This document shows, in pieces, positions 23,660 through 34,824 of a stretch of 64,000 nt of DNA. Origin of the DNA: Agroathelia rolfsii (taxonomy: Eukaryota > Basidiomycota > Agaricomycetes > Amylocorticiales > Amylocorticiaceae). The stretch spans positions 868,001 to 932,000 of the forward strand of contig JABRWF010000008.1 in NCBI GenBank assembly GCA_018343915.1, written 5' to 3'. The position numbers and the translations under genes were made by a program. The notes below the pieces were generated by a model, which had not been told where the DNA came from, ran no database searches, and saw only the letters and a list, made by a program, of their open reading frames with translations. Positions within the stretch are counted from its first letter, which is position 1. Each line of letters starts with the position of its first letter.

Positions 23660-25443
23660 CTAGATAGCACTGGAGCAGCCAGGGCATTCAACCGGCACCA
23701 TTTTTGAGCCCTGCCTCGTGCCCAACCCCGGAGTAAACGGCAATACGGCATCAATCCCGTCATACGGATCCTCTCCAGCATCTTCACCTTGAAGCATTGC
23801 ATAGCACTGTCGGCGCGCCTTGACCACAGAAGCCAGATTTCCGGATAACGGCTGATTCCTCGTACTATTGGCCTTGCCACTACTATTAGTGCCAGTGCCG
23901 CCATCAGGAAGCCTCACAATCGGCTGTTGAGCCATCCGCAGCAGATCCTGCAAGCCGTTTGAGAACAGGTTGATCAGGTCACTCTGCACACCAGCTATGG
24001 AGCGTGTGTGCGCCCTGGCCTGCCAGGGAGTGTTTTTGCCTTGACCGCGGGTGTTGTGGCTGTGAGCGGATGATAGTGCAGTAGCATCGGAGATGGCTCT
24101 GTAGACCTGCTCCTTGAGCAAGTCTACTGACGGGACACTATCTTTGTCTTTCACTGGATCGACGTCCGGATCACAGGCAAGGAGATGCACGGCATACTCC
24201 CTGTTTGTCACCTCCGCCAGTGGTTGGTGATATCCGGCATTGAGGAGACACGAGCGGTGATACCACATGCGGCAGGACGGCCGTGGGCAATAGTGGAGAA
24301 CCTCAGTTTGTTCTTTTGTGCCGGGGTTAAAAACATCCCGACATAGGCAAATGGTGTGCAAAGGGGTCTGTAGTGTTTTAAAATTAGACATACACAAAAA
24401 TTACATCAATAAAAATGCCATACTGTAAGCCTCTGCGTTCTTGCGTTAAGATTATAGCGACAGTAAATAGTATCTGGCCAAATGTCTCCCGCGTCGATAT
24501 CTCGCAAGTTGAAACTTGTGATGGGGCAAAGACCTATTATATATTCAAAAGCAACGTGATGAAATCGAGTTGATAAGCTTACAGGAAGAACATATGGAAA
24601 CAAATGAAAACATACCATTCACGCTTGTCATAGAGATGACATCTAAATGGTTCGAGGCAATCCGCTCACTTAACCCAAAATGCGTAAAGTCCCTATGTAG
24701 TAACAATATCATACATATAATGAATTAAAATGTTTGGAATTTCGCTTACAAAAACTCGGAGACATCGATGCGAGAGTAATACCACTTTACTTTTGCAAAA
24801 GTTTCACCGTATGACTGCCCGCGGATGATGACATATGTGAATCTCAAAGTCAGATGGTGAAGGGCTTGAACATGCATACTGTGTTGCTTTGCTTTCGCTC
24901 CCTAAGTTCGATTATCTGTGCAATCCACATGTGATGTTGTGGCTGGGATCGAATTTTTGCAGGAGAGTAGCCTTCCGGTATGACCTCCACACTTTGGAGA
25001 ACAAAAACAAAAAATCAATTTGTTCTCATGATAACACAACCAGTGAGGGAGCAAAATGGTATACGAGAAATTTAAAGCGTACGTATCACCAGTATGAAAC
25101 GTGTATTCCTTGCCATCTTTGTCATACACTGCAATTCCAGAGAATAAAACCAAGATTTGTCATATATAAGTAACTTTTTGAGTCATTGAAGAGATCTAGA
25201 TTGTGGGGGGGGGGGGAGGTTAGGGATAATCAGAGCGGACGTACATCGACAAAAGTTTATTCTGGGGAATATTTTAACGAATTGGGAAAGCGTTGGTACG
25301 TCATCGTCCAAAGCGCTTTTGGCAGCTCTTGGTTTGGCTCTTGATGGTCTCCCATCACACTGAGCTTGGGCTGCTCTCTGGTTGCCAGGGGGACGTCGCA
25401 TGGGGCGTAACCGTGGATTTGGACCCGCGCTTGCGCATGCCAT
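23660..25443 (-). CDS. BAH domain and zinc-finger (PHD-like) chromatin protein
   Basis: About seven exons; the first are 25245-25443, 25083-25128 and 24880-24991. The spliced BAH region reads LSQFVKIFPRINF, LYDKDGKEYTFHTGDTVEVI, HHMWIAQIIELRERKQ, then WYYSRIDVSEF and LSERIASNHLDVISMTSVN, matching the strand order of fungal BAH domains. It is followed by a Cys/His cluster: YCRYNLN, then TICLCRDVFN and HYCPRPSCRMWYHRSCLL, a PHD-type finger. The C-terminus contains a poorly conserved Ser/Gly-rich region and ends in CPGCSSAI. BAH-PHD proteins bind nucleosomes or histone tails in the nucleus. The exact junction before WYYS is uncertain because two acceptors are possible. The start at 25443 is the first ATG in the open frame. 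Confidence 0.8.
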
Positions 25444-26575
25444 TCGGATTTGATTCAGAGATTATCGGCACACGCAGTTTTTTACACCCAAGGCACTCGT
25501 TGCAGACTCAGAGAGGGACTTCACAAAGAGGTTGTTGCACTGCCAGTCAGAGAGAGTCTAGCTAGCTATATGACGCCGAGAGCCCGAGCCTTGATAGCTT
25601 CCGATAAACAACTAAACCAGGCTTAGATTCGATGAGATCATCATTCGAAGTCGAAGTCTCGTGGCATTATTGATGCCTGAGTACATGCAGGCGTTAGCAT
25701 TATGTACACCAATGGAGCCATCGAACTTGAAGCAGTATCAAAGTTGCTAAGCTGGGCAGCGCGCCGCGCCGCTCCAGCCACAGAGAATCAGATCAGTCCT
25801 ATATAGGTGGCATCCCAAAGTGGGACATGTGTCCCAGGAATACATACATCATGTTCAGGCTGAATACTAGTCTATTCTTGTGTTACCTTACCGCAACTTC
25901 GAGCTCAAAATGTCTATCCTCAACCCTGCTCATTAAGCGCTCGATGAGCGTTTATCCTCCGAATTCGAGCTAGTGCTCGCAGGAATTTTACTGTTACCAT
26001 TTAACATACGTCGTCGCAGCCTCCTATACCCACCGGTCTGTCGAGACTCTGCTTGTAAGCGGTAACAACTATGACTATACATCAGGTCTTCATTGGGATT
26101 CCTACTACAAACAAAAATTAAGCTTCGTCCGTCAGGGAAACACTTCGATTTGCGACCCTAGAAGTTTAGATATATACGAGGATTTGGCAATGCTTATAGC
26201 AAGTCTGAGGTGAAAGCTGTGACTCGCACTGCTCTTATAATACCAGCTTTCATGGCAAGAATTTGACTTCAGCGTCATGAAACCAGATTCAACTATACCA
26301 TTTACCGATGATACTGATACTGTGGTTGTATATCGGCGCATGTTGCCGAAGAATAAAATTGCTTGATAATACTTGCAGCATTCCAGCCCAATCTTGCAGC
26401 CGACCATTGTTGGTGGTTATAAACTGGATATTCGCTCGCTCGCGGCATTCTCAATTTTCATAATCTTCGTTTTTTGAGCACTACATAAGTCGACCCGGAT
26501 ATCATATCCTCTCCGACACATCCCACCTTTCTAGAGCTATCATCGTTTTCACTATTTTCCCCAAGATGAGTGGCA
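25444..26575. other. Intergenic between BAH gene and MT-E
   Basis: Shared 5' region of the divergent BAH gene and the decayed MT-E. No other gene found; a 91-codon ORF at 26132-26407 (minus) has no family or codon support. Confidence 0.5.
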
Positions 26576-27700
26576 TAAAAACGGCAAATGTTAGCGATTT
26601 GCAATTTATCAAATTCTTCCTAGGTCAAACAATCGAGGAGATCTAACGATAGGGCGTATTGCTGGCTGTAATGACCCAAATGCTCACTTCCATGAGGGAA
26701 TATTGGTATAGGCTGGATATGCAATATCACTTGTTGAAAGCAGGGTTTGGATACACCGACACATTTGACCTACCATTGGATATTTCTTCGGTAAGCGAGC
26801 TCCGTATTTTGGGCATTGCTACCGGAACAGGAGCGTGGATTTTGGATGTAGTAACTTGTATACTAGGAATTCCTTCCCGTCTCTCACCTACCGCTACAAA
26901 CCGTGTCATGCTATCCGCATGTAACATCTCGGGTGCGGAATTTCCTGCAAAGTTGAGAAAGGGCTCTCTTGGGATCAAGTTCTTCCTACAGGACGTGAAG
27001 CAGCCGTTTCCAAAAGAGATGCACGGTTAGTTCGACTTAATACATGTCAGCTTGCTTTGCTTTGCCTTGACAGAAGATGGTTGGCATTTGGCTTTAAAGA
27101 ACATCCATGATCTCCTTAGTACGTTTTATTATTTGATATTTTTTAGATATTAAGAATGAACGGGTACAGAACCATGAAATATAGTCCTCTCAGTGGAGTG
27201 TAATGTTGGCCTGTAAATTCCCGGTCAATCTGTTGCAGAAAATTATATCTACGGCATCAGCGCCTACATCAAATTCAAATCCTCCGTTGTGAATAGATGT
27301 AATTATTTATTCGTCTATAGCGTCGAGCGTAATGGTTTTGTTTAGGGATGAGAATTATGATTTCGATTCCAATCTACTCGATCATTAATTGGCCTATACA
27401 GACTTTGCTCCCGCCTCCCAGAAATGCCCAAGCTTGCACAACTAGAGATAGCGTCTGTGAGATATCTTGACCTTCCTTATGGCTCCGCTCGGGGAGACCG
27501 GTTATCAAAAGATTGTGCGTTGGATAATATTTGGCCAATATTCAACATTGTCAGCAAAGAGTTGCTTTCCTAGCATGATTTAGAAATCCCAAGAGACCAG
27601 AAGGTAGCAACAGAAAAAGGAAGAAAGCAGGCACTACCAGTGGAAGAACTATATCGTGATATGCTAGAGGAAGAATGTTCCAGTGGTCTGGAGGAATGAA
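26576..27700 (+). pseudogene. Methyltransferase MT-E, decayed
   Basis: Starts at an ATG (26576) with the family N-terminus (KFFLGQTIEEI) but a TAA follows at once where the paralogues have H/R-R. The second exon is recognisable (LDMQYHLLKAGFGYTDTFDL, motif-I remnant LGIATGTGAWILDV, FFLQDVKQPFPKEMHG), then a TAG sits in MHG-FDLIHVSLL, and the later exon holds EIPRDQKVATEK and GLEE followed by TGA where others have EW. At least four in-frame stops in otherwise alignable sequence make it a pseudogene. It is the first member of the plus-strand cluster, closest to MT-F and MT-G. Confidence 0.85.
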
Positions 27701-28044
27701 TAAATGCAGTATCGTATATTTGCTAGCTGCCATACCGGTGCTATCAAGCAGAAACGCTAACACATTCGTAGAGCGTGCTTATGGCGTAGCAATATCAAAA
27801 ACTTGAAACGCAATTTAAGCTATACAGTGAGTGCAAAATGACAGAAGATTATGATTATGGAATGACCTCAATTTTTTTTGTATCGCATGGTCCGGGTCAG
27901 AATTCTGTAGTCTCAGCCGGGGTCCAGAGTCCGTCACGGAACGGCCCAGGGTCCTTCCGGGTGGCGTTCATATAGTGGCTAAATGCGCTCAGTGCCTTGT
28001 AATATCGTGATGCTGCCGAGCATCAATCTGTTAAAATGAGAGAA

Positions 28045-28187
28045 CTGTACGATATCAAACTTCAGTCGTGTACAACAAGACTGATATTAAGTACCTGTAC
28101 GATATCAACTAATACATGATAAGAATCAATAATGAATGAACAACAAATTAAACAGCTTACACTTCAGTCGTGTACAACAAGACTGAA
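28045..28187. repeat. Paired short direct repeats with hairpin upstream of arrestin-like gene 1
   Basis: CTGTACGATATCAA occurs at 28045-28058 and 28095-28108. A 26-base unit beginning ACTTCAGTCGTGTACAACAA occurs at 28059-28084 and 28161-28186. The second copy extends into a 9-bp hairpin, ACTTCAGTC/GACTGAAGT. The group lies 230-370 bp before the ATG at 28413, a position where promoter elements would be expected, but no function is shown. Confidence 0.65.
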
Positions 28188-28412
28188 GTGCATCGTTGAT
28201 GAAGTCGAACCATGTGTACGAACGCAAGTCACATGACATGAACTGTACAGTGTCGTCATTTGTTCGACACAACTAAAATCGAAGCATTACGCGCGGCGTA
28301 ATAAATAAGAATAAAAGCGAATAAAAGAAGAAAAGAAATAATATTGTTCAAATCGGTTTGTAATCCGAACACAATCAACCAAACCAAACAACGAACGTTT
28401 GTTAAAAGCTAG

Positions 28413-30085
28413 ATGACAACGGCATTACCAGGCCCTACAGATGAAGAACTTCCGAGTTATTCCAGAGTTGAAGCTGGTCTAGCACATTCAAGTACACAGA
28501 ATCGCTCTCACACAGAGTTCTCTTGCTCGTTATCGGGAAGCGATGGTCAAGGATGGATGACCCTTTTTGTCCAAAGTCGGGCTCCAAACAAACAAATACT
28601 TCCAATATTTCACGAAGGAGATCCGATTATTGGTAGAGTGGAGCTTTCCCATCCAAAAAGGATCACTGTGAAGGGTGTCTCAATTTCTGTAAGACCTATT
28701 ATTTAATTTGACGGGCTAATTTCTGTAATGCTGAAATTGTTCAGGTGAAAGGGACAACTACCCGCGTGGGGCAAGAGGAGCAGGTGTTTTTAGACCTCAG
28801 TCAAGACCTCTTTCCGCCTGCTGGAGTGAAAGGAACTAAGAAGCTAGATGGAAAGCACTCTTGGAACTTCACTTTTGAGCTACCCCGAGCCGTAGAGTTA
28901 GCTGTGAACATTAAGGATGATACGTTTATCATTTGCAGGAACAATAATGACATACCACCAAAATCGCAAACATTTCGTCTCCCGCCAAATTTCTCTGAGA
29001 AAGCCAGTGCCGTTTATGTGGATTATCGTATTACCGTGACATTAAAGAGAGGCATGTTTCAGGCCGACAATGTGTTAGTTGATGGCATTGTATGATTCAG
29101 CATTTGTAAGGCACTTATTCTTTACTTTTCTAGTCTGACAACAGGATTTTCATACCTTCCGATAACTCAGCCAGTTTTGCCATCAGTTTTACGTCAAGAA
29201 GCATATTCTGACCCAGATAGCAGCGATCTTATTGGCCCCGATGGAGATCCAGATGGATGGCAAGTTCTACCAGTGATCACTCAATCCGGTCTTTTGTTTG
29301 ACAAGGATGAAGTCAAATTAAGCATTGAGGTGCAATATTTTATGTCTCTCCTGCTGTCCGCTTTGTTACCATGCTAACTGATAGTTTCTTTCCATAGCTG
29401 TCTATTGCCACTCCAGTAAGCATACTAACTACTCTGTGTTTTTTGTCATTCATTTAACTTTCTACAGTTGATGTACACTGCAGGGTCGCCAATACCACTT
29501 CATCTCAAACTCAACTCTTCGTCTACCGTTCTTCTTGACCTAATCCGCTCCAGTGCTCCACCCAAGGTGTACCTTGTATCCACACTCGCAGTCAAAGCCG
29601 AGGCTTCTCTCGACAGCACAATAAACCGAAGCAGTAGTGTGTTCAAAGAGCCTGTGGCTTACGCATACTTCTGGCCGGTTCAAGAAAGTAATACGGACAA
29701 TACCCAGATATTTAAGGGTGAGATAAATACTACCAAGAATTTGAAGCCCAGCTTTCTTTTTCCGGGACCTTCCATAAGGGTAGGCAAACAAAATATAACC
29801 ACCAATCATTCATCGATTCAAAACTGACTACACGCTAAGTACACGATTGAGATGCTTCCATTTGAGGCTCCAGGCCTCACACCGTTACCGAAAGTACCAT
29901 TTCCCAAAACCTTGGTTGTTCAACCTACTGAAATTGTGTCCGGGTCAAACGGGATACGATATAAATCACGTACGCAACATGCAGGTTACACCTTCGAGTT
30001 GCCATCAGCCGCGGATTACTCTCGGTCGGCTGGTTATCTAGAAAATGGAAACCAGCGTTTTGTTCATTATCATGGGTTCTTCTGA
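28413..30085 (+). CDS. Arrestin-like protein 1
   Basis: Exons 28413-28688, 28745-29073, 29134-29329, 29398-29415 (18 nt), 29468-29779 and 29840-30085 give 458 residues in frame. The N-terminal part matches the arrestin fold as seen in fungi: ILPIFHEGDPIIGRVELSHP followed by KRITVKGVSISV, then HSWNFTFELP, and the C-terminal domain starts MYTAGSPIPLHLKLNSSS. Arrestin-related adaptors sit at membranes and recruit an Rsp5-type ubiquitin ligase through PY motifs; here only an LPSY motif near residue 14 is seen, while the C-terminal site of its paralogue (PPEY) reads HAGY. The last residues SGYLENGNQRF are shared with copy 2. It stands between pseudogene MT-E and MT-F, same strand. Confidence 0.85.
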
Positions 30086-30367
30086 CTGTTGTGTATCTTG
30101 TTGATGGCGGATTTTGTCTGTACATGGTGTGTGCACAACATATCACAGGGTTGTAATACTGGCTTATTGATTGATTTTAGTACTAGTAGAGCTACATATG
30201 TATTTGCACTCGGGCTGGCATGATACTTGAGTATTTATGGAATTTGTACTAGTATATTTGTGGTTATTCGGTGAGAGAGCTAATTCGCACACCACTGTAT
30301 GCTCTGGTATACTTATATCTCTGTAATGTACGAAACATGAGAGATGAAATTGTCGATATTTGAGTCC

Positions 30368-30577
30368 GAATATTTGAGACGCCTCGGTAAGCGTCGTCGA
30401 TCCGCTTTCGTTTTGGTTCCGCCTTCCGTCCTCTTTTCTCTTCACGAAAATTTTATTGTCGCGTTAGTATAAATACATGTAGATTTTACTCGATGTATTG
30501 TATGCTTTTGTACCCCTACCACGTAGTCAATACATTGTGTCATACGAATTAGACTTTGTGCGTGTCGAATTTTAATA
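30368..30577. repeat. Dispersed repeat, copy 2 (about 210 bp)
   Basis: Same orientation and full length as 14864-15077. It starts about 280 bp after the stop of arrestin-like gene 1 and ends about 1.1 kb before MT-F. Non-coding. Confidence 0.75.
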
Positions 30578-31653
30578 GAAATTAAGATACAGCGCTAAGC
30601 TCGGATGCCAGTAGGGCGTACCGGACCACGGTCGTATGGCGTATTCAACAGCGAGATTACCCATTCGCGTTGTTGCGATAAAAACTATATGGAAACTTGT
30701 TTCTACATACATACATTGTGCCCACAGCACACGGTTTCTCTTATTTCTTTTTCTTTTTCCTTGATATTTCTCCTACTTCTAATTTTCAACACACATACAG
30801 TACTTAATTCTGCTTCCGCGGTCATGTGACTACCCGACTTATCCCTTCGTCGTTTCTCGCACTTCAATATTAACTGAAGTGTGCGTATACTCTCCATTTC
30901 CCTTCATTCTCATTTCTATGCTTACTGTCTCTCTAATTAATTTGCTGTTATGTATATACATGAGTTCCTACAGTACAACTGAAGTTTAATTTGCTGTTAG
31001 CTAATAACGGCTATTTTGACACGTATACCCAAAAGAAATATTGACAAGTAAGGTCTGTATACCGATGCCATGGACCATGACAGATACCTTGCTTGTAGTG
31101 CCGCGGAGATGAAGCGATGAAGATTGTGTTCCAGCGAAGGCTCACGCATCCATACCATTGATTATTATGTAAGTTCAAGATACAAGGTAACATGATGGGG
31201 AAGACCGCTGTCGGCTTGATTAGCTTGATGGACCAGATTCATTTGACAACTCACATGGAAGATCATATGGACAGCCACGATTCCGGCTCAACGGATAACA
31301 GCTTTGGGCATCGTTTGAGTATTGAGACACCCCTGACCGGCCTAATCATTAACCTGACGTGCCGCCCATACCATCAATCTTCTGATAGGCGACAACAGTC
31401 CTCGCAGCAGCAGCTTCGACTTCAAATATTTCACGAGTCCGACGGATGTGTCATATGAAGTGCTCATTCCACGAGGGTCGCCAATTTTCCGCATATATAA
31501 GTCGGATGATTGGGAAGATGGATTATTTTCGATTGCAAAACCTCACCTCTCTCCGAATAATACCGACTCAGGCTTAACTCCAACTAATTACACCGCAACG
31601 TTAAATCAACCAACCAGTGGTCACTCTATATCTATCAAAACTAAAGAGCTATA
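30578..31653. other. Spacer before MT-F with an unassigned ORF
   Basis: An open frame runs from about 31355 to 31654 (ATG at 31448) and codes YEVLIPRGSPIFRIYKSDDW and a Thr/Ser/Asn-rich end. Its composition is protein-like but I do not recognise it, and no convincing start or upstream exon was found. Its TAA overlaps the MT-F ATG (TAATG), which I regard as chance in a eukaryote. It may be an exon or relic of an unknown gene. Confidence 0.3.
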
Positions 31654-32818
31654 ATGGCAGAAGTAACAGCACTAGAATCTGACGCCAGCAATAGCACATT
31701 TGAGCAGGGGAAATATTTCCTAGGACAAACAACGGAGGAGATACGTCGGTACATAAAATTCAAGAATTTGATTATGACTTGATGATACTCACTGTATTGT
31801 ACATGCTAGCTTGGAACTGCAATATCGGCTCCTTAAAAAAGGGTTTGGACATCCTGATATTCTTGATCTACCGATTGATGTCTCCAAGGAGGGCGAGCTC
31901 AAAATCTTGGACATCGCTACCGGTACTGGAGCTTGGATCCTAGACGTTGCCCGTATCCCAGAAATATCAAGCCGTATCTTGTCTAACAGTGTAACACTCT
32001 CTGCGTGTGATCTGTCAGATGCAAAATTTCCTCCCAAAGCAGCTACGGCTCCTCTTGGAATCGATTTCTTTGTACACGATATGACTACGCCTTTTTCCCA
32101 GGAGCTTCATGGGCAGTTCGATTTAATCCACGTTGGGTTGGTTTGTTTTGCCTTAACGCGTCAAGGCTGGAGGTCGGCTTTGAAAAACGTGTACGATCTT
32201 CTTAGTGAGTCGGCTCTACAAAGAATTTCAGTATAAAACGAACCAACCTAATTGCGCATATACCCAGAGCCTGGAGGCTTCTTTATCCTCATGGATTATA
32301 ACTTGATATTCGAGATCACCAATCAGCCGGTGCCAAAGAATGAGCTGTACGACAAGCATGTATACATACAGACGGGATCATCGATTGTGAATCGAGGTAA
32401 CTCGATTATGATTTATAACGCCGAGCGCAATGATTTTGTCTGGGGGTAATGCTTTCGATCCATTTATATCATCAAGTCGGGGTTATTGAAGAGTTATATA
32501 AACAGACTTTTTGCTCATATTCCGGAAATGCTTCGATCCGCATCGTTGGACCTCGTTTCTACTAAATACTTCGACCTTGCATATGGCGCAGCCAACAGTG
32601 ATCAAAAATCTGGGGAATTGAGTCTGATCAATCTCAGTGGATTCCTTGGCTCTGTTAGCAAATCTTCACTATACCAAGACGACTTGGAGATCCCAAGAGG
32701 CCACAAGATTTCAACAGAAGAGGAGCGGAAGCAGGAAATAGAAAAGCTCATGTGTGATATAGCAAAGGAAGGATTCACCACGGGTTTAGCAGAGTGGATA
32801 GCCCAAAAACATTTGTAA
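31654..32818 (+). CDS. Class I SAM-dependent methyltransferase MT-F
   Basis: Exons 31654-31748, 31810-32204, 32268-32445 and 32506-32818 (phases 2,1,2) give 326 residues. It begins with an N-terminal block EQGKYFLGQTTEEIRR shared by the plus-strand copies. Motif I reads LKILDIATGTGAWILDVARI, post-I LSACDLSDAKFP, motif II FDLIHVGLVCFALTRQGW, motif III KPGGFFILMDYN. The family tail LEIPRGHKISTEEE ... EWIAQKHL is complete. Likely soluble, SAM-dependent, substrate unknown. It lies downstream of arrestin-like gene 1 and 0.8 kb before MT-G on the same strand. Confidence 0.87.
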
Positions 32819-33632
32819 CTAAGAATATAGATGGTTTCAACTTGAATGTTTTATGTGATGTATATGTACGATTCAGATGATTTACACAATTTTGACTTTT
32901 CTCTCTTGGCTGCTAACGCGTTTGCGAGTACGAGTCAGTACTACTTCGGTTATTTATTTTCTTATTACGTGTAGCAAGAGCATGATTCAATTGCAAAGAT
33001 TCAGTTTCTTCAAGTTGGGAGCGCTGTCCAGGATTCCGTTTTTTTTTTTTTTTTTACTGTCAATTTGGGAGATTTCGCCTGCAGTTGCCGTCGCAGCTGT
33101 CTAAAGGGTGCGCTCAAGGTCACGGCTAATACTACAGTATGTAATGCCGCGGAGCCATTCCCCCACCGATGTCAACTACGATTACGCTGCTTTCGCTGGT
33201 TCAAGTTACCATCCGCTGAATGCGATACACACCTTTGGCGATACTGCATGTGTCTTGGCATCGGTAAGATTTGTTCGGCTATGATACGTGTCTATTGCAC
33301 TAGCACATGACCGGCACGCTGGCGGCGACATTGCTCATCACCACATGTACAGGTACCCTCGCTCTACGTCCGTTTTCCAACCTGTGGTTCCTTTGCTTCG
33401 GGCATTCCCTCTTGGCTGTGCGGGCATACCAAACATGTGTTCTGCCAGAGAAGCTAGTGCATTGTTAAGATGTAGTGGCGGGTTCCGTGCATCGGCTTAC
33501 AGAGCTTTTGGGCCGTTTATATTTCCTCTGAGCCCTAGTCTGAACTCACTCTGAACCCACCATTGTCTCTTTACGCGTTTTTCAATTTTTCAGAAATTGT
33601 TGTCGACTTAATCTCTGATATTTATATCAAAT
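32819..33632. other. Intergenic between MT-F and MT-G
   Basis: About 0.8 kb, with a T-tract near 33040-33055. No gene supported. The last 50 bp before the ATG at 33633 are AT-rich and would hold the MT-G promoter. Confidence 0.5.
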
Positions 33633-34824
33633 ATGACCCAAACGAAGACATCAACAATTGACGGTTTCGAACCTGGAAAGTACTTTCTAGGTCAGACGTT
33701 GGAAGAAATCCACCGGTAAGCAGGGATTGATATTCAGGTAGTATATACTAAAGCTCTTTCCCATAATTTAATATGAACTTGGATTATTTGTTTGGATGGC
33801 AGATTAGACATGCAATATCAGGTTCTGAAAGCCGGGTTTGGTCACAATGATATTCTCGACTTACCCCTCGACATCTGCAAAGTTAACGAGCTAAATATCT
33901 TGGATATTGGTACTGGGACTGGCGCGTGGATCTTAGATGTTACTCGCATCCCAGAAATATCCGCCAGGGTTTCGTCCACCGTCACCCGCCATGTGAAGCT
34001 ATTTGCATGCGACATTTCAGATGCAAAATTTCCTCCGAAGTTGTTGACAGATCCGCTCGGGATCCATTTCTTTGTTCAAGACGTCACTCAGCCATTTCCT
34101 CAGGAAATGTATGGCACGTTTGACCTTATTCATGTCGGCTTGCTTTGCCTAGCCCTTACGAGGCAAGGGTGGAAGTCAGCTCTAAAGAATATACACAACC
34201 TTTTGAGTGAGTCGACGTGAACATGATGCAGCATATTTTTGGATTCAAATAGTCTGACTTATAAATGCAGAGCCAGGTGGTCTTCTACTTATTATGGAAT
34301 ATGATCTAGGAGCGCAGCCTCACGACGAAGCCATCATCGATAACAAGCTGTATAATATAGAAGATTATGTTCACACCAAATCACCTCTTGTAAATAGAAT
34401 CAACTCAATAATTGTCTACGGTGCTCAGCGCAATGATTGCGTTTGGGGGTGTGTATTTCATTTGACCTAGCGTTTTCTTGCAAAAAAAATATTAACAAAA
34501 AGCAGGCTATGCGCTCGCCTCCCGGCCATGCTCAACTCTGCATCATTAGAAATCGTTTCTGTCAAGCAGTTTAATCTTCCTTTTGGTGCGGCCCGCAACG
34601 ATTCATCGTCAAGGGACTATGCTCTAGAAAGTCGCTCTATAATTTTGGACACCGTCAGCAAATTCTTACTATCTCAGAACGACTTGGAAATACCAAGAGG
34701 ACATAAAATAACGACAGAAGAGAAGAGGAAGCAAGTGCTGGAAGAGATTTATCGCGATACAATAAAAGAAGGATACTTTAGCCGATTGGGAGAGTGGATA
34801 GTTCAGAAGCCTTTGTACCGGTGA
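33633..34824 (+). CDS. Class I SAM-dependent methyltransferase MT-G
   Basis: Exons 33633-33715, 33803-34206, 34271-34448 and 34506-34824 (phases 2,1,2) give 327 residues. N-terminal PGKYFLGQTLEEIHR; motif I LNILDIGTGTGAWILDVTRI; post-I LFACDISDAKFP; motif II FDLIHVGLLCLALTRQGW; motif III KPGGLLLIMEYDLG; tail LEIPRGHKITTEEKRKQ and EWIVQKPLYR. It is closest to MT-F by the same N-terminal block and tail. Apparently intact and probably catalytically competent; the acceptor is unknown. Confidence 0.87.

Noticed and set aside
31651..31656. TAATG overlap suggesting translational coupling before MT-F
   Set aside because: Coupling of this sort is not expected for nuclear fungal genes and the upstream ORF is itself unsupported.
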